A stretch of DNA of 46,726 nucleotides from Rhodococcus sp. (in: high G+C Gram-positive bacteria) (GCA_004211695.1 SEEV01000066.1:1-46726), one strand, 5' to 3'. Shown: positions 1-8,610, numbered from the stretch's first letter. The notes: generated by a model from the sequence alone, not told the origin. Made by a program: numbers and translations.

Positions 1-29
1 AATAGCGCCATCTATTATTAGACATTCAG

Positions 30-338
30 GTGGGAATCGCAACCTCTCGAACCAACAAATTTGCAGCTCAGACGCTTGGCCAGCCCACCGGCGTCAGTCC
101 CATGTCCGGAGTCCTGGACCCCGAGTTGGCCGCCGAACTGGGCCGACGAGACGACGAACTCGACGCTGCACACCACCAACTCCTCGACCTGATCCAAGAC
201 CCGATGTGGACCGGAACCATCACCGCTGCCGTCGACGTGACCCTGCTCGGCCGGTTCTACGAACGCTTCGGCGACCACACCGTCATCGTCGGCCGCCGGG
301 TGATCTTCCTCGTCACCGGCGAGCAACTCGCACGGTAG
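30..338 (+). pseudogene. C-terminal fragment of PhoU-family phosphate regulator
   Basis: The reading frame, openable from a GTG, encodes about 102 residues. From residue 33 on it matches the last part of a PhoU helical-bundle repeat; the diagnostic stretch VDVTLLGRFYERFGDH followed by VGRRVIFLVTGE lies near the end. PhoU proteins of actinobacteria are about 220 residues and this piece covers only the final third. The first 25 residues do not look like PhoU, so the fragment was probably joined to unrelated DNA. No Pst transport genes are nearby. A short functional protein is unlikely. Family assignment is fairly sure; that it is a remnant is inferred from length and context. Confidence 0.6.
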
Positions 339-480
339 AGCGCACCGCCGCACAATCATGACCGACTGTCTCGGCAACTCATCGCATTCAGCTCCACCCC
401 GAGAAGTGCAGTCCTGACACCGGCTCTCGGGCGGTGAGTCGCCCATTAAGGCATGCCGGTGGTGCGAGTGTTCCCGTCTC

Positions 481-807
481 CTAGACCCTTTCCGGATTCC
501 GGGTCGAGACAGCCCAGATGACGACGACGTCGAGGGCGATGATCAGCAGCGACCACACCGGGTAGTACGGCAGCCACAGGAAGTTCGCCAGAATCGAGAT
601 CGCCGCGACGATGATCGCCGACACCCGAGCCCACCCGGCGCCGGTGGACAAGGCGAGGCCGACGATCGCGACGAGGGCGCCGAGGACGAGGTGGATCCAA
701 CCCCAAGTGGTGAGGTCGAACTTGTAGACGTAGTCCACCCCGCGCACGAACACTTCATCTTCGGCCACCGCGGCGATGCTCTGACAGAACTGGATGAAGC
801 CGACGGT
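481..807 (-). pseudogene. DUF7144-type membrane protein, N-terminally truncated
   Basis: The frame contains VYKFDLTTWGWIHLVLGALVA and three further hydrophobic segments ending in NPERV, the pattern of the small four-helix DUF7144 membrane proteins of actinobacteria. A GTG at 768 would give 95 residues. Recognisable family sequence continues in frame upstream of it (TVGFIQFCQSIAAV, up to about 807), where the first transmembrane helix is cut, and no start codon precedes it before an in-frame stop. The gene has therefore lost its first exported segment. It could still be translated from the internal GTG as a three-helix protein, but a remnant is more likely. Function of the family is unknown. 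Confidence 0.6.
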
Positions 808-899
808 GCCGGTCGTCTCCGCCTCGTGTCACCGCTTATGACAGACGTGGTGAGCGACGAGCGAACACACGCCGCACTCCCCGGACGCTGCTCGCGGCC

Positions 900-1078
900 G
901 GCACCGCCGGCTCGATATGTGCCTGGATGTGTGCGGTGGCGGGGACTTCAGCTGTGTGCGTCGGTTCCGGATGCGCAGGCAGCTGGCGGTACGTGGCCTC
1001 GAGCGTGCGGGTAGCGGCCCGTTCGACCAGCAGGGGGACAAAATCTCGGATCCGGCATCCGTCGAAGATACGCAGCAG
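900..1078 (-). pseudogene. Remnant resembling a three-helix-bundle dimerization domain
   Basis: Read on the minus strand from about 1078, the frame gives IFDGCRIRDFVPLLVERAA and then loses similarity in a proline/threonine-rich tail. The RIRDFVPLLVER stretch resembles the N-terminal three-helix bundle domain found in small actinobacterial proteins, often next to arsenate-reductase-like domains. There is an in-frame stop just before it and no start codon. The rest of 769-1236 shows no gene I can support. This is a weak call, resting on one short motif. Confidence 0.3.
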
Positions 1079-1236
1079 CTAGCGGCAATAGCCGCAGTCG
1101 AACTCGAAGCCAGTAGACGAGACCCCTATCGGCAACTCAGTCGCCCCTTCCACCTGGTGGGGCGCAAAGCGCCGAACTGACAGCAACACAGCCGATCGGA
1201 TGGAGACGTTGCCCGGGAGCCGACTTCGCGCGACAT

Positions 1237-1899
1237 CTAGTCGCGGTGAGCCGACAGTAGCCACGCCGGAAGCATGGTCCTCCCCTTGTCGTCACGCTGC
1301 CAGTTCGCGGCCTGCTCCGGGCCGAGCAGCGCATGGATGAAGGCGGGGCGAAGGTCATCGATGACCCAGTACTCGGCGACGGCGGCGCGTAGTTCGTCGT
1401 CGGTGACCGGGTTCGGTCCTTGTCCCTCAGGGAAGGTGCCCTTCGCGAACACCAGGATGAAGTAGGACGCACCGGGCGCAGCCGCCCGCGCGACGGCCTG
1501 CAGGTAGTCGCGCCGCCGGTCCACCGGAAGTGAATGGAACAGGGTGCTGTCGACGATCGTGGCGAACCGGCCGTCGAAACCCGTGAACGAACTGATGTCC
1601 GCCACCTGATACGTGGCCGTCGTCAATCCACGATCTGCCGCGGCGGCCTGGGCCACCGCGATGGCCGTTGGCGACAGGTCCAGGCCGACCACCGTGTACC
1701 CCTGCGCCGCCAGGTGGAGCGAAGTCTCGGCATGTCCGCATCCCGCGTCCAACACGTCGCTGCGGAACTTGCCCTCCGCTATCAGCGCGGCGATCTCGGG
1801 CTGCGGTTCACCGATGTTCCACGGCACCTGTCCCGAAAAATCCTCCACCTTGCCTCGGTAGATGTCATCCCACGGCGCAACCTGATCGTCCTCGGTCAT
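1237..1899 (-). CDS. Class I SAM-dependent methyltransferase
   Basis: A 220-residue protein from the ATG at 1899; an earlier in-frame start at 1923 would run into the GH3 remnant and is less likely. The SAM-binding motif I is VLDAGCGHAETSLHLA, followed by the acidic motif VVGLDLSP and motif IV around ATIVDSTLFHSL. The N-terminal part (PWDDIYRGK, PWNIGEPQPEI) is typical of the thiopurine-methyltransferase-like, small-molecule group. It should transfer a methyl group from SAM to an unknown small acceptor in the cytoplasm. It is complete in length and is the only apparently intact gene in the first 2.5 kb; it stands alone, without an operon partner. Confidence 0.85.
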   Translation of the reverse strand: MTEDDQVAPWDDIYRGKVEDFSGQVPWNIGEPQPEIAALIAEGKFRSDVLDAGCGHAETSLHLAAQGYTVVGLDLSPTAIAVAQAAAADRGLTTATYQVADISSFTGFDGRFATIVDSTLFHSLPVDRRRDYLQAVARAAAPGASYFILVFAKGTFPEGQGPNPVTDDELRAAVAEYWVIDDLRPAFIHALLGPEQAANWQRDDKGRTMLPAWLLSAHRD

Positions 1900-1917
1900 A
1901 ATCTCGACCGTACGCGC

Positions 1918-2462
1918 CTGCACGACCTCCCGGACGAACGCGTCCAGCTGGTCCTAACTGATCGGGCTGCCGGGGACGCGGCGACGCGGTTCAACGGCAT
2001 CGACGCGGCCATGCGCAGCAGCGCCGGGTAGTCCAGCATTCCTGCGTCGGTCGTGCGAGCGAGTGCCGCGCCGAGGATCAGCGCACCGTCGACCACCCAC
2101 TTCGACAGCGCCGCATCGAAATACGCCAGGTCCTCGAACGGGATCGGGATCCGGACGGTCCGGCTCGCACCGGCCGGGATCTCGACGTTCGCGAAGCCCT
2201 TCAGCTCGCGAACGGGCCGGACCGCCGCGGAACCGGGGACCCCGACGTACACCTGCACCACCTCGCGGCCGTCCCGGTAACCGTGTTCGCGACGGTGACC
2301 TCGACGTCCAGCCCGACGTCGGACCGGGTCACCGTCCGTGAGATAGAGGGAGGGCACCCCGACCCGATCGAGCGCCTTTGTCTCCCAGAAGTTCTCACCG
2401 CTGGTGAGCGAGGCCTTCTCTTCGGTGGTGAGGGCTGCCGATAGGGGCGAACGGGTGTCCAT
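1918..2462 (-). pseudogene. GH3 beta-glucosidase with large internal deletion
   Basis: The start is intact: ATG at 2462 behind GAGAGGG, then LTTEEKASLTSGENFWETKA and GVPSLYLTDG, the N-terminus of a family 3 glycoside hydrolase. Immediately afterwards the sequence jumps to the C-terminal fibronectin-like domain (SDVGLDVEVTVANT, then GREVVQVYVG and RELKGFANVEIPAG). The whole catalytic (alpha/beta)8 barrel and the second domain are missing. A second defect, a missing base near 2285, shifts the frame between VTVANT and GYRDGREVV, and the tail (MPLNRV, then DQLDAFVREVVQ) is again out of frame. A full GH3 enzyme is 700-800 residues; this cannot be active. Confidence 0.8.
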
Positions 2463-2545
2463 GGTCCCTCTCACCGCTGCGGGCGGATCGGGAGGATCGA
2501 ATCGGTGGGACCGCCGGATTCGTGCGATATTCCATCGCGCCAATA

Positions 2546-2559
2546 CATACGTACGTATG
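2546..2559. promoter_or_regulatory. Perfect 14-bp palindrome upstream of the GH3 remnant
   Basis: CATACGTACGTATG is a perfect palindrome 84 bp upstream of the GH3 start and 10 bp from the end of the downstream P450 gene. It looks like an operator for a dimeric repressor of the lost glucosidase gene. The regulator itself is not in the window. Confidence 0.45.
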
Positions 2560-2568
2560 GTTTACCGC

Positions 2569-3777
2569 CTACGACAGTCGGACCCGCACCGGCACGGATT
2601 CCCACGACCGCAGCGTGTTGTTGAGGTGACGGCGCACCGGCCCGGCGATCTCCAACGATTCGACCCGCGACGCCAGCGCCGTCAGCAACGCCTCCGATTC
2701 GAGGCGCGCGACGTGCTGCCCGACGCACTGGTGGATACCCATCCCGTACCCCACGTGCCCGGACGGGTTGCGGCCGAGATCGAAGACGTCCGGGTTCTCC
2801 CATCGGCGGGGGTCGCGGTTCGCAGCGCCGAGGAACATCAGGATCTTCCTGCCGTCCGGGATCACCGTCCCGCCGATCTCGGTGTCTCGCGTCGCGGTGC
2901 GGAAGAACGTCTGGACCGGCGACTCCCACCGGACCGCCTCGTCGAACGCCGTCCGGGCCAGCGTGCGGTTCTCGCGCAGCCGCGCCCACTGTTCCGGATG
3001 CCGCGCGAACGCGTAGAGCACGGCCGCGAGCCCGTTGACGGTGGTGTCCACACCGGCCGTCAGCAGCGAGCGCACCACCAGCGGGGCCTGCTCGTACGTG
3101 ATGTCGCCGCGGTCTGCGGCCGCCCAGATCTGCGCGCCGAAGCCGTCACCGGTGAGCACGTCCCGCGCGCACTGTTCGTTGACCCAGCCGGACAGCTCCG
3201 CCACCCGCGGCGCCCCCTTCTCCACCAGAGTGTTGGCCGGACCGAACGCGTTGAACGCGTGATCGCCGTACGGCAACAGGTTCTCGCGTCCGGCGTCGGG
3301 GATGCCGACGGCGTCGGGAAAGACGCGCAGCGGGAAGGCGGCGGCGAGGTCGGTGACCGCGTCGAATTCGGTGGTGTTCGAAAGCAACTGGTCGACGAGA
3401 ACGTCCGCGTCCCGAACCCACGACGCCCGGAGCTTCTGCAGGGCGCGGGGGCCCAGGATCTTGCCGAGCACCGCCCGCGGGGCGTCGTGGTGCGGCGGGT
3501 CCGCCTCGAGCAGGATGCTCGGCGGACGCCACGGAGTCTCGTACCGGAAGTTGCTCAGACCGACTCCGGCTCCGGATTGGAACGACTGCCAATCGGTCAG
3601 TGCGGCGTGGACGTGCTCGTAGCGGCCCAACGCGAACACGTCGTACCGCTGCAGGTACACGACAGGACCGGCGTCCCGCAGGTCGGCCTGGAACGGCAAC
3701 GGGTCTTCGAGGACGTCGAGGGCGAACGGGTCGGCGTCGCTGACGGGCAGGGTGGGGGCGGGGGCGAACATCGTCAC
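2569..3777 (-). CDS. Cytochrome P450, CYP199A-like (para-alkoxybenzoate O-demethylase)
   Basis: A complete 402-residue class I P450. The oxygen-activation motif is AGVDTT (241-246), the ExxR pair is E280/R283, and the haem ligand is Cys351 in GYGMGIHQCVG, with Tyr in place of the first Phe of the usual loop. The sequence follows CYP199A closely: WRPPSILLEADPP at 83-95 and VVRSLLTAG at 234-242 carry the Arg/Ser pairs (R84/S87, R236/S237) which in CYP199A4 hold the benzoate carboxylate. By homology it oxidises para-substituted benzoates such as 4-methoxybenzoate, releasing formaldehyde. It lies 24 bp behind its likely reductase, in one operon. A Rhodococcus P450 of this type has been described under the name PbdA; I do not assign the symbol without an alignment. 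Confidence 0.87.
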   Translation of the reverse strand: MTMFAPAPTLPVSDADPFALDVLEDPLPFQADLRDAGPVVYLQRYDVFALGRYEHVHAALTDWQSFQSGAGVGLSNFRYETPWRPPSILLEADPPHHDAPRAVLGKILGPRALQKLRASWVRDADVLVDQLLSNTTEFDAVTDLAAAFPLRVFPDAVGIPDAGRENLLPYGDHAFNAFGPANTLVEKGAPRVAELSGWVNEQCARDVLTGDGFGAQIWAAADRGDITYEQAPLVVRSLLTAGVDTTVNGLAAVLYAFARHPEQWARLRENRTLARTAFDEAVRWESPVQTFFRTATRDTEIGGTVIPDGRKILMFLGAANRDPRRWENPDVFDLGRNPSGHVGYGMGIHQCVGQHVARLESEALLTALASRVESLEIAGPVRRHLNNTLRSWESVPVRVRLS

Positions 3778-3801
3778 GGTGAGTCCCTTCGGGGGTGAGT
3801 G

Positions 3802-4776
3802 TCAGAGGTCGAGCACGAGACGGTCGGAGCACGACCGCGAGACGCAGATGAGCATGCAGTCGCCGGCGGACCGTTCGTCGTCGTCGAGGACGGAATCGCG
3901 GTGGTCGGGGGCGCCGGCGAGGACGGTGGTCTCGCAGGTCCCGCACGTGCCCTCACGGCACGAGGACAGGACGTTCACCCCCGCCGCCTGCACTGCGTCG
4001 AGGACGGTGGCGCCGGGACGCACGGTCACCGCGAGACCGGAGCGCGCGAGTTCCACCTCGAACGGTTCGTCACGCAGCGGCGCCCCGCGATCCTTCGGCA
4101 CGAATCGTTCGGTCCTCAGTGCGCCGACGGGCCAATCCGCACAATACTTTTCGACGGCGACGAGCAGCGGGCCGGGACCGCACACGTACACCTTGGTGTC
4201 GGTGACGGCGGCCGCGCGGAGGTACGTGGGCAGGTCGGGCAGACCGTGTTCGTCCCGGGGTACGACGACGACGCGGTCGCCGTACGCCGCGAGTTCGTCC
4301 CGGAACGCCATGGACGTACGGGTGCGGCCGCCGTACACGAGCTGCCAGTCGGCTCCCATCAGTTCCGCCTGCCGGATCATCGGCAGCAGCGGTGTGATCC
4401 CGATACCACCCGCAATGAACAGGTACTTCTGCGACTTGACGAGCGGAAAGTTGTTGCGCGGACCGCCGACCCCGACCAGATCACCTTCGGCGAGTTCGTC
4501 GTGGACGTACGCGGACCCTCCACGGCCCGCGGGTTCGCGCAGCACTCCGACCCGATAGGTGTGGGCGTCCCATCGGTCACCGCACAGCGAGTACTGGCGT
4601 GTCAGCCCGGTCGGGAGCACCAGGTCGATGTGCGCTCCCGGCGCCCAGTCCGGCAGGCGCCGCCCCGTCGGATGACGCAGCGTCAGCGCGACGACACCGT
4701 CCGCGACAACGTCTTTGGCGACCACTCGCAATGCAGCGTCCGCCGGCGTGCCGGAAGAAACCGGGTTCTGTGACAT
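3802..4776 (-). CDS. Phthalate-dioxygenase-reductase-type FAD/FMN-2Fe2S reductase
   Basis: A 324-residue three-domain reductase. The flavin motif RQYSL is at 60-64, the NAD(P) motifs are GGIGITP (123-129) and CGPGP (199-203), and a C-terminal plant-type ferredoxin domain binds a 2Fe-2S cluster through Cys273, 278, 281 and 311. This order (flavin, NAD, 2Fe-2S) is that of VanB and phthalate dioxygenase reductase. Encoded just upstream of the CYP199A-like P450, it most likely passes electrons from NADH directly to it. That differs from Rhodopseudomonas CYP199A systems, which use a separate ferredoxin and ferredoxin reductase. The ATG is preceded by a GAGGAGTCGAG stretch acting as the ribosome site. 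Confidence 0.88.
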   Translation of the reverse strand: MSQNPVSSGTPADAALRVVAKDVVADGVVALTLRHPTGRRLPDWAPGAHIDLVLPTGLTRQYSLCGDRWDAHTYRVGVLREPAGRGGSAYVHDELAEGDLVGVGGPRNNFPLVKSQKYLFIAGGIGITPLLPMIRQAELMGADWQLVYGGRTRTSMAFRDELAAYGDRVVVVPRDEHGLPDLPTYLRAAAVTDTKVYVCGPGPLLVAVEKYCADWPVGALRTERFVPKDRGAPLRDEPFEVELARSGLAVTVRPGATVLDAVQAAGVNVLSSCREGTCGTCETTVLAGAPDHRDSVLDDDERSAGDCMLICVSRSCSDRLVLDL

Positions 4777-4840
4777 CTCGACTCCTCGATCTCGCGTTTG
4801 TTCGAGGATCTTCCGAGCGAGGGACGTGTCACCAGACCAT

Positions 4841-4855
4841 TTTCAATAGTTGAAA
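4841..4855. promoter_or_regulatory. Palindromic operator upstream of the reductase/P450 operon
   Basis: TTTCAATAGTTGAAA is a perfect inverted repeat (6-bp arms, TAG spacer) centred about 72 bp upstream of the reductase ATG, in an AT-rich patch. It is a good candidate operator for the substrate-responsive regulator of this operon. The core TTCAA-TTGAA resembles the MarR-type sites at 13984-14064. Confidence 0.55.
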
Positions 4856-4943
4856 TTAAAGATGTAATCGGGGTCACTCAGCTGGGCGAACGCCCACGCC
4901 GTCACATCGGTCATCGACGGACGTACCCGCTGGGCGGCGGAGA

Positions 4944-5099
4944 TTACGGGGTGTGCGCCCGTCTGCTGATGTCCTTGTCGACCGCCGTGGCGAGGTCGTG
5001 GACGAGTCGGGAGTGCCAGTGCTTGTGGGCCTCGAGGTCCGCGGTGAGGGCGTGGCAGTCCGGGCATTCCAGGGGGCTGGTTTGTGAGTTGCTTTCCAT
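4944..5099 (-). CDS. Small Cys/His-rich protein
   Basis: From the ATG at 5099 the frame encodes 51 residues. A CPDC pair at 12-15 is followed by a helix containing AHKHWH and then H34. The spacing Cys-x2-Cys, 13 residues, His-x4-His is compatible with a C2H2-like zinc site. The second half (LVHDLATAVDKDI) looks like an amphipathic helix. It lies between the TetR gene and the P450 operon on the same strand. I do not know its function; a metal-binding regulatory or accessory protein is possible. An earlier start at 5207 adds a segment without similarity to anything I recognise. Confidence 0.5.
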   Translation of the reverse strand: MESNSQTSPLECPDCHALTADLEAHKHWHSRLVHDLATAVDKDISRRAHTP

Positions 5100-5303
5100 G
5101 GCGCTGCGCTTTCCGGGAGAAGTGGTTCCGATTCCACCGTGGCACGGGCGCGGCGGATAGTCCACCGCCCACACAGCGTCACGGACATTGGTCAGATGCC
5201 CGCGCAATGGCGTCGGATTCCGGCAAACCGTGAGCGTCTACACCTGGGACTGGCTCATTCACCGCCGCGGCCATCACCCGGGTGATGCCCTTCGCAGCCT
5301 GCC

Positions 5304-5903
5304 CTACATCGACGAGAGCGCGTTGAGCCCCTCGTCGAGCAACTCCGCCAAGTCGAGCTTGCCGTCGGATGCCGACCATCGCTCGACCGCAATGTTCATG
5401 CAACCCAACGCGGCGGCGACCTTCACCTCCAGCGCAACGGGAATCTCGCCCGACAGGCCTGCCCGTTCGGCAAGCGCCTCAGTGAGGGCGGGTCGCCAAT
5501 CGTGCTGCTTCTCCAACTGCCGCCCGGACAACGCCGGCGTGTCCAGGATGAGTTGGGTGATCGCGAGCGCGCCGACCGGGTCCTGGAGGTAGTACGCGAT
5601 GACACCCTCCAGCGCCCGCCGCAGTGCTGTCCACTCGTCCTCCTCTGACGGCCGGGCGCGCAGCGCCTCCGCGAACCGGACGACATGGGCGTCGAAGGCG
5701 CTCAGCACCGCCTCCTCCTTGCTGCCGAAGTAGCGCAGAAGAGTGCTGCGGGACACGCCGGCTGCCGCGGCCATGTCGTCCACCGTGATGTTGTGGAACC
5801 CCCGCTGACGGGTCAACTCGAAAGCAGCCTGAGAGAGGTCGGCGCGTACTGCGGCGCGGGCGACCGTTCTCGTACGCGCGGTAGCGCTCATGGGATCAGA
5901 CAT
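5304..5903 (-). CDS. TetR/AcrR-family transcriptional regulator
   Basis: About 199 residues from the ATG at 5903; a start at 5891 is equally possible, and the frame is open up to 5936. The N-terminal helix-turn-helix is clear: FELTRQRGFHNITVDDMAAA and AGVSRSTLLRYFGSKEEAVL. The C-terminal part is the usual all-helical ligand and dimer domain. It is encoded upstream of and in the same direction as the P450 operon, and divergently from the amidohydrolase at 6030, so it may control either. No ligand can be inferred from the sequence. Confidence 0.9.
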   Translation of the reverse strand: MSDPMSATARTRTVARAAVRADLSQAAFELTRQRGFHNITVDDMAAAAGVSRSTLLRYFGSKEEAVLSAFDAHVVRFAEALRARPSEEDEWTALRRALEGVIAYYLQDPVGALAITQLILDTPALSGRQLEKQHDWRPALTEALAERAGLSGEIPVALEVKVAAALGCMNIAVERWSASDGKLDLAELLDEGLNALSSM

Positions 5904-6029
5904 TAGCATTCGGAATCTCGTTGCAAATGTGAGCATATGATTCTATTCTGACACTCAGTCTCAACGGACCGTGAGCTCCTACGCCACGGCGCTGTCCGTC
6001 CACGACCCGCAACGAGCGAGGTACGAACT

Positions 6030-7327
6030 GTGTTCAAGGAATTTGTCGTCTCAGGCGATTCGCACATCATCGAGCCGGCCGATCTGTTCAAGACCCGGCT
6101 TCCGCGGCACCTGCGGGACCGTGCCCTCTGGGAAGAAGAGTTCACGATCGACGAGCCGATCGTGCCGGGCGGTCACACGGAGTTCAAGAAGCTCCACACA
6201 ATCGGGTTCGACGGATGGACCATCTCCAAGTACCGGCAGCACGGCGGGGAGACCCCGGACGGCGAGCCGGACCACATCATCCGGGACATGAATATCGATG
6301 GCGTCGACGCCTCGGTGATGTTCCCGAACCTGTCGCTGTTCGTCCTTTTCACCGACGACCATGAGCTGTCGATGGCGCACTGTCGCGTGTACAACGACTT
6401 CCTCGTCGAGCGGTATCTCCCCTACAGCAAGCGGTTGCGCCCCACGGCGGCAATCCCTCTCACAAACATTCCCGACGCTGTCGCCGAGATCGAGCGGATC
6501 GCGCGGGCAGGACTGCAAGCGATCCTTCTGCCGGAGATCCCACCCAAGCCGTACTGGTCACGGGACTACGACCCCGTGTGGGCGGCCGCTCAGGCGAACG
6601 GGCTGCCGGTGTTCTTCCACGTTGCCACAGGCGGCGTGAGCGTCAAGGACAACGTGTCGGAGACGGCCACCACCGTCAAAGGCCTCATGACCGCCATGAA
6701 CATGGGCAAGGGTCAGCTGACCGACGATATGGTCGCCGGTCGCACGATGGGCGGCGGCAATACCGCATCCGCGAGCCCGCAGGAGATCATCGCATCCCTC
6801 ATCGGCGGTGGAGTCTGTGAACGCTTCCCGAACCTGCACTTCAACCTCGTCGAGTTCGGCGCAGGCTGGCTGGTGTCCTACATGGGCATGGGCTGGTGTC
6901 CTACATGGGCATGATGGAGAAGTCGTGGCGCACCGGGATCGGCCAGGACCCTGACTGGTGGCTGGGATTCTGGGACGACTCGCGTAGCCCGAAGGATCAG
7001 CCGGCCATGGGGCGGCTGTTCGCGATCAATGCAAAGTGGCCCCTACCGCTCAGTCCTACCGACTACCTGCAGCGTCAGATCCACGTACAGTTCGCCGACG
7101 ACCCCACAGCGGTGAAGGCGCGCCATATCACCGGCATCTCGACCATCATCTGGGGCAACGACTACCCGCATGCCGAGGGCACCTTCCGCGGAAGCGAGGA
7201 CTGCGTGGCGTTCAACTTCGAGGGCGTGAACGACGAGGATCGCGCAGCAATCCTCGGTGGCACACTTGCCGACATCGTGCACTTCGACAAGACCAAGAAG
7301 TTGGCCGACGTCCCCGAGTCCGTCTGA
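6030..7327 (+). pseudogene. Amidohydrolase (PF04909 type) disrupted by a 23-bp duplication
   Basis: From the GTG at 6030 the protein reads as a metal-dependent amidohydrolase: the N-terminal metal motif SGDSHIIEP, a middle FFHVATGG and a C-terminal IIWGNDYPHAEGTF are all present. At 6868-6913 a 23-bp segment occurs twice in tandem; the frame shifts there and the upstream frame stops at 6914. Removing one copy restores an uninterrupted protein of 424 residues (…FGAGWLVSYMGMMEKSWRTG…), the normal family length. Members are decarboxylases or hydrolases of aromatic or related acids. All motifs are otherwise intact, so the lesion is recent, or reversible by slippage, or an assembly error. Confidence 0.88.
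6868..6913 (+). repeat. Perfect 23-bp tandem duplication inside the amidohydrolase gene
   Basis: Copies at 6868-6890 and 6891-6913 are identical. Because 23 is not a multiple of three, the duplication changes the reading frame; deletion of either copy repairs it. The unit encodes part of the GWLVSYMGM segment. Confidence 0.95.
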
Positions 7328-7415
7328 CCGACTACCGAGCCGTAGACCGGTCGCGCGCGGGACCCGGGATCCCACCACGCGGACCACTCTCCCGCCTCCG
7401 CGGCCGCCTACGGAT

Positions 7416-7441
7416 CACCAATCGAGTCAACACGATTGGTG
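7416..7441. terminator. Hairpin between convergent genes
   Basis: CACCAATCG and CGATTGGTG form a perfect 9-bp stem with an 8-base loop, between the ends of the amidohydrolase (7327) and the enoyl-CoA hydratase (7533). There is no clear T tract, so its termination strength is uncertain. The remaining spacer shows no gene. Confidence 0.5.
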
Positions 7442-7532
7442 CCGAGTTTCCGCTCATCCCCGTCGTACTGCTGATCGGGCATCTCGCCGTTGCCGAAAGC
7501 GAGAAACACCAATCACAATAGGGAGTTCAGAG

Positions 7533-8282
7533 TCATCGCCCTGTCCATTCCGGCGCGCGACGCTCGAAGAACGCCTGCACGCCTTCCTTACTGTCATCGG
7601 AACGCGCGACCACGTCGATCGCTCGTGCGGTTGCAGCCCAACCGATCTCATCCGCGGACTCGTACTGCTCCGCGAGCGCGGCGAGGGTCTGACGGACCGC
7701 GACGGGCGAGGACCGGCAGATGTCTTCCGCAAGCACCAGCGCCTCACGGAGCGCGTTGCCCCGCTCGGTAATCGTGTTCACCAGGCCGAAGTGGTGCGCC
7801 CGCTCGGCGGACAGCCCGGCACCCGTGATCAGAAGCTGCTTCACGATCGGGAGCGGCAGTGCCCGAACGGCCCGGAACAACGCACCCGACGTCGCGACCA
7901 CGCCGCGCTGCGTTTCGGGCAGGGCGAACCGGGCGGTTGTCGAGGCCACCACGAGATCGCACGCGAGCGCAATCTCGAAGCCCCCGCCGAGCGCGGGTCC
8001 CTCGACGGCCGCGATCAGTGGCTTCGTGCGTCGACGCCGGATCAGCCCGTACGCGCCGCCCCTGTCAGTTTTCGCGTCACCACCGCTGGTCAGGTCGGAG
8101 CCCGCAGAGAACACCGACTCGGTGCCGGTGATGACCCCGACCCACAGCTGTTCGTCGTCATCGAGCCGGTCGAGGGCGGCACCGATCCCCTCGGCCATCT
8201 CGCGGTCGACGGCATTGCGTTTCGCTTCCCGCTCCATGTGCACGACGAGCACTCGCCCGTGGACGGTTTCGCGAACGGTCAT
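7533..8282 (-). CDS. Enoyl-CoA hydratase/isomerase (crotonase family)
   Basis: A 249-residue crotonase-fold protein from the ATG at 8282, chosen because GGAGAGGGCGTCACG precedes it; the open frame to 8330 lacks support. The two oxyanion-hole segments are visible: SAGSDLTSG near residue 60 and GPALGGGFEIALACD near 95. The acidic segment ALPETQRGV follows. Family members hydrate or isomerise enoyl-CoA esters in beta-oxidation or ring-cleavage pathways. It has no CoA ligase or dehydrogenase partner within the operon; only a small membrane protein precedes it on the same strand. The substrate cannot be inferred. Confidence 0.88.
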   Translation of the reverse strand: MTVRETVHGRVLVVHMEREAKRNAVDREMAEGIGAALDRLDDDEQLWVGVITGTESVFSAGSDLTSGGDAKTDRGGAYGLIRRRRTKPLIAAVEGPALGGGFEIALACDLVVASTTARFALPETQRGVVATSGALFRAVRALPLPIVKQLLITGAGLSAERAHHFGLVNTITERGNALREALVLAEDICRSSPVAVRQTLAALAEQYESADEIGWAATARAIDVVARSDDSKEGVQAFFERRAPEWTGR

Positions 8283-8394
8283 CGTGACGCCCTCTCCAGT
8301 ACGTATGGGCCGAAGACGGCTGCCGAACACAGCGTAGGCCCCGCCGACCGATCCCCACCGGTCAACGTGTTCACCGACTTCTGGGAGGCGAAAA

Positions 8395-8610
8395 TTACAT
8401 CAGTTCAACGACCGTTTCCACGTCAGGCACACGCTCGCTGTCCGACGGTATCCCAGCGGGTGCGATCTCGGTGCGTGCGGTGTGCGCCATCGAGTTCGCC
8501 TCACCTATCGCAAAAGCAACCGGTACAGCCACGGATATCAGGGCGGCGCCTGCATCGAAGGCCAATCGTGCGACCCCGAGTACACCGGTCGCGGTGTCGC
8601 GAATGCTCAT
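8395..8610 (-). CDS. Small putative membrane protein, unknown
   Basis: A 71-residue frame with ATG at 8610 preceded by AAAGGCGGAAGCG, a good ribosome site. The N-terminal half, after ATGVLGVARLAFDAG, has one hydrophobic segment (AALISVAVPVAFAI) that could span the membrane; the C-terminal half is polar and acidic. I do not recognise a family. It lies 112 bp upstream of the crotonase gene on the same strand and may share its transcript. The call rests on start-site quality and codon use only. Confidence 0.4.
   Translation of the reverse strand: MSIRDTATGVLGVARLAFDAGAALISVAVPVAFAIGEANSMAHTARTEIAPAGIPSDSERVPDVETVVELM

Noticed and set aside
2404-3798. Long plus-strand open frame opposite the CYP199A-like gene
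   Set aside because: It mirrors the P450 gene in the antisense phase, is Arg/Val/Gln-rich and shows no domain; this is a common effect of high GC.
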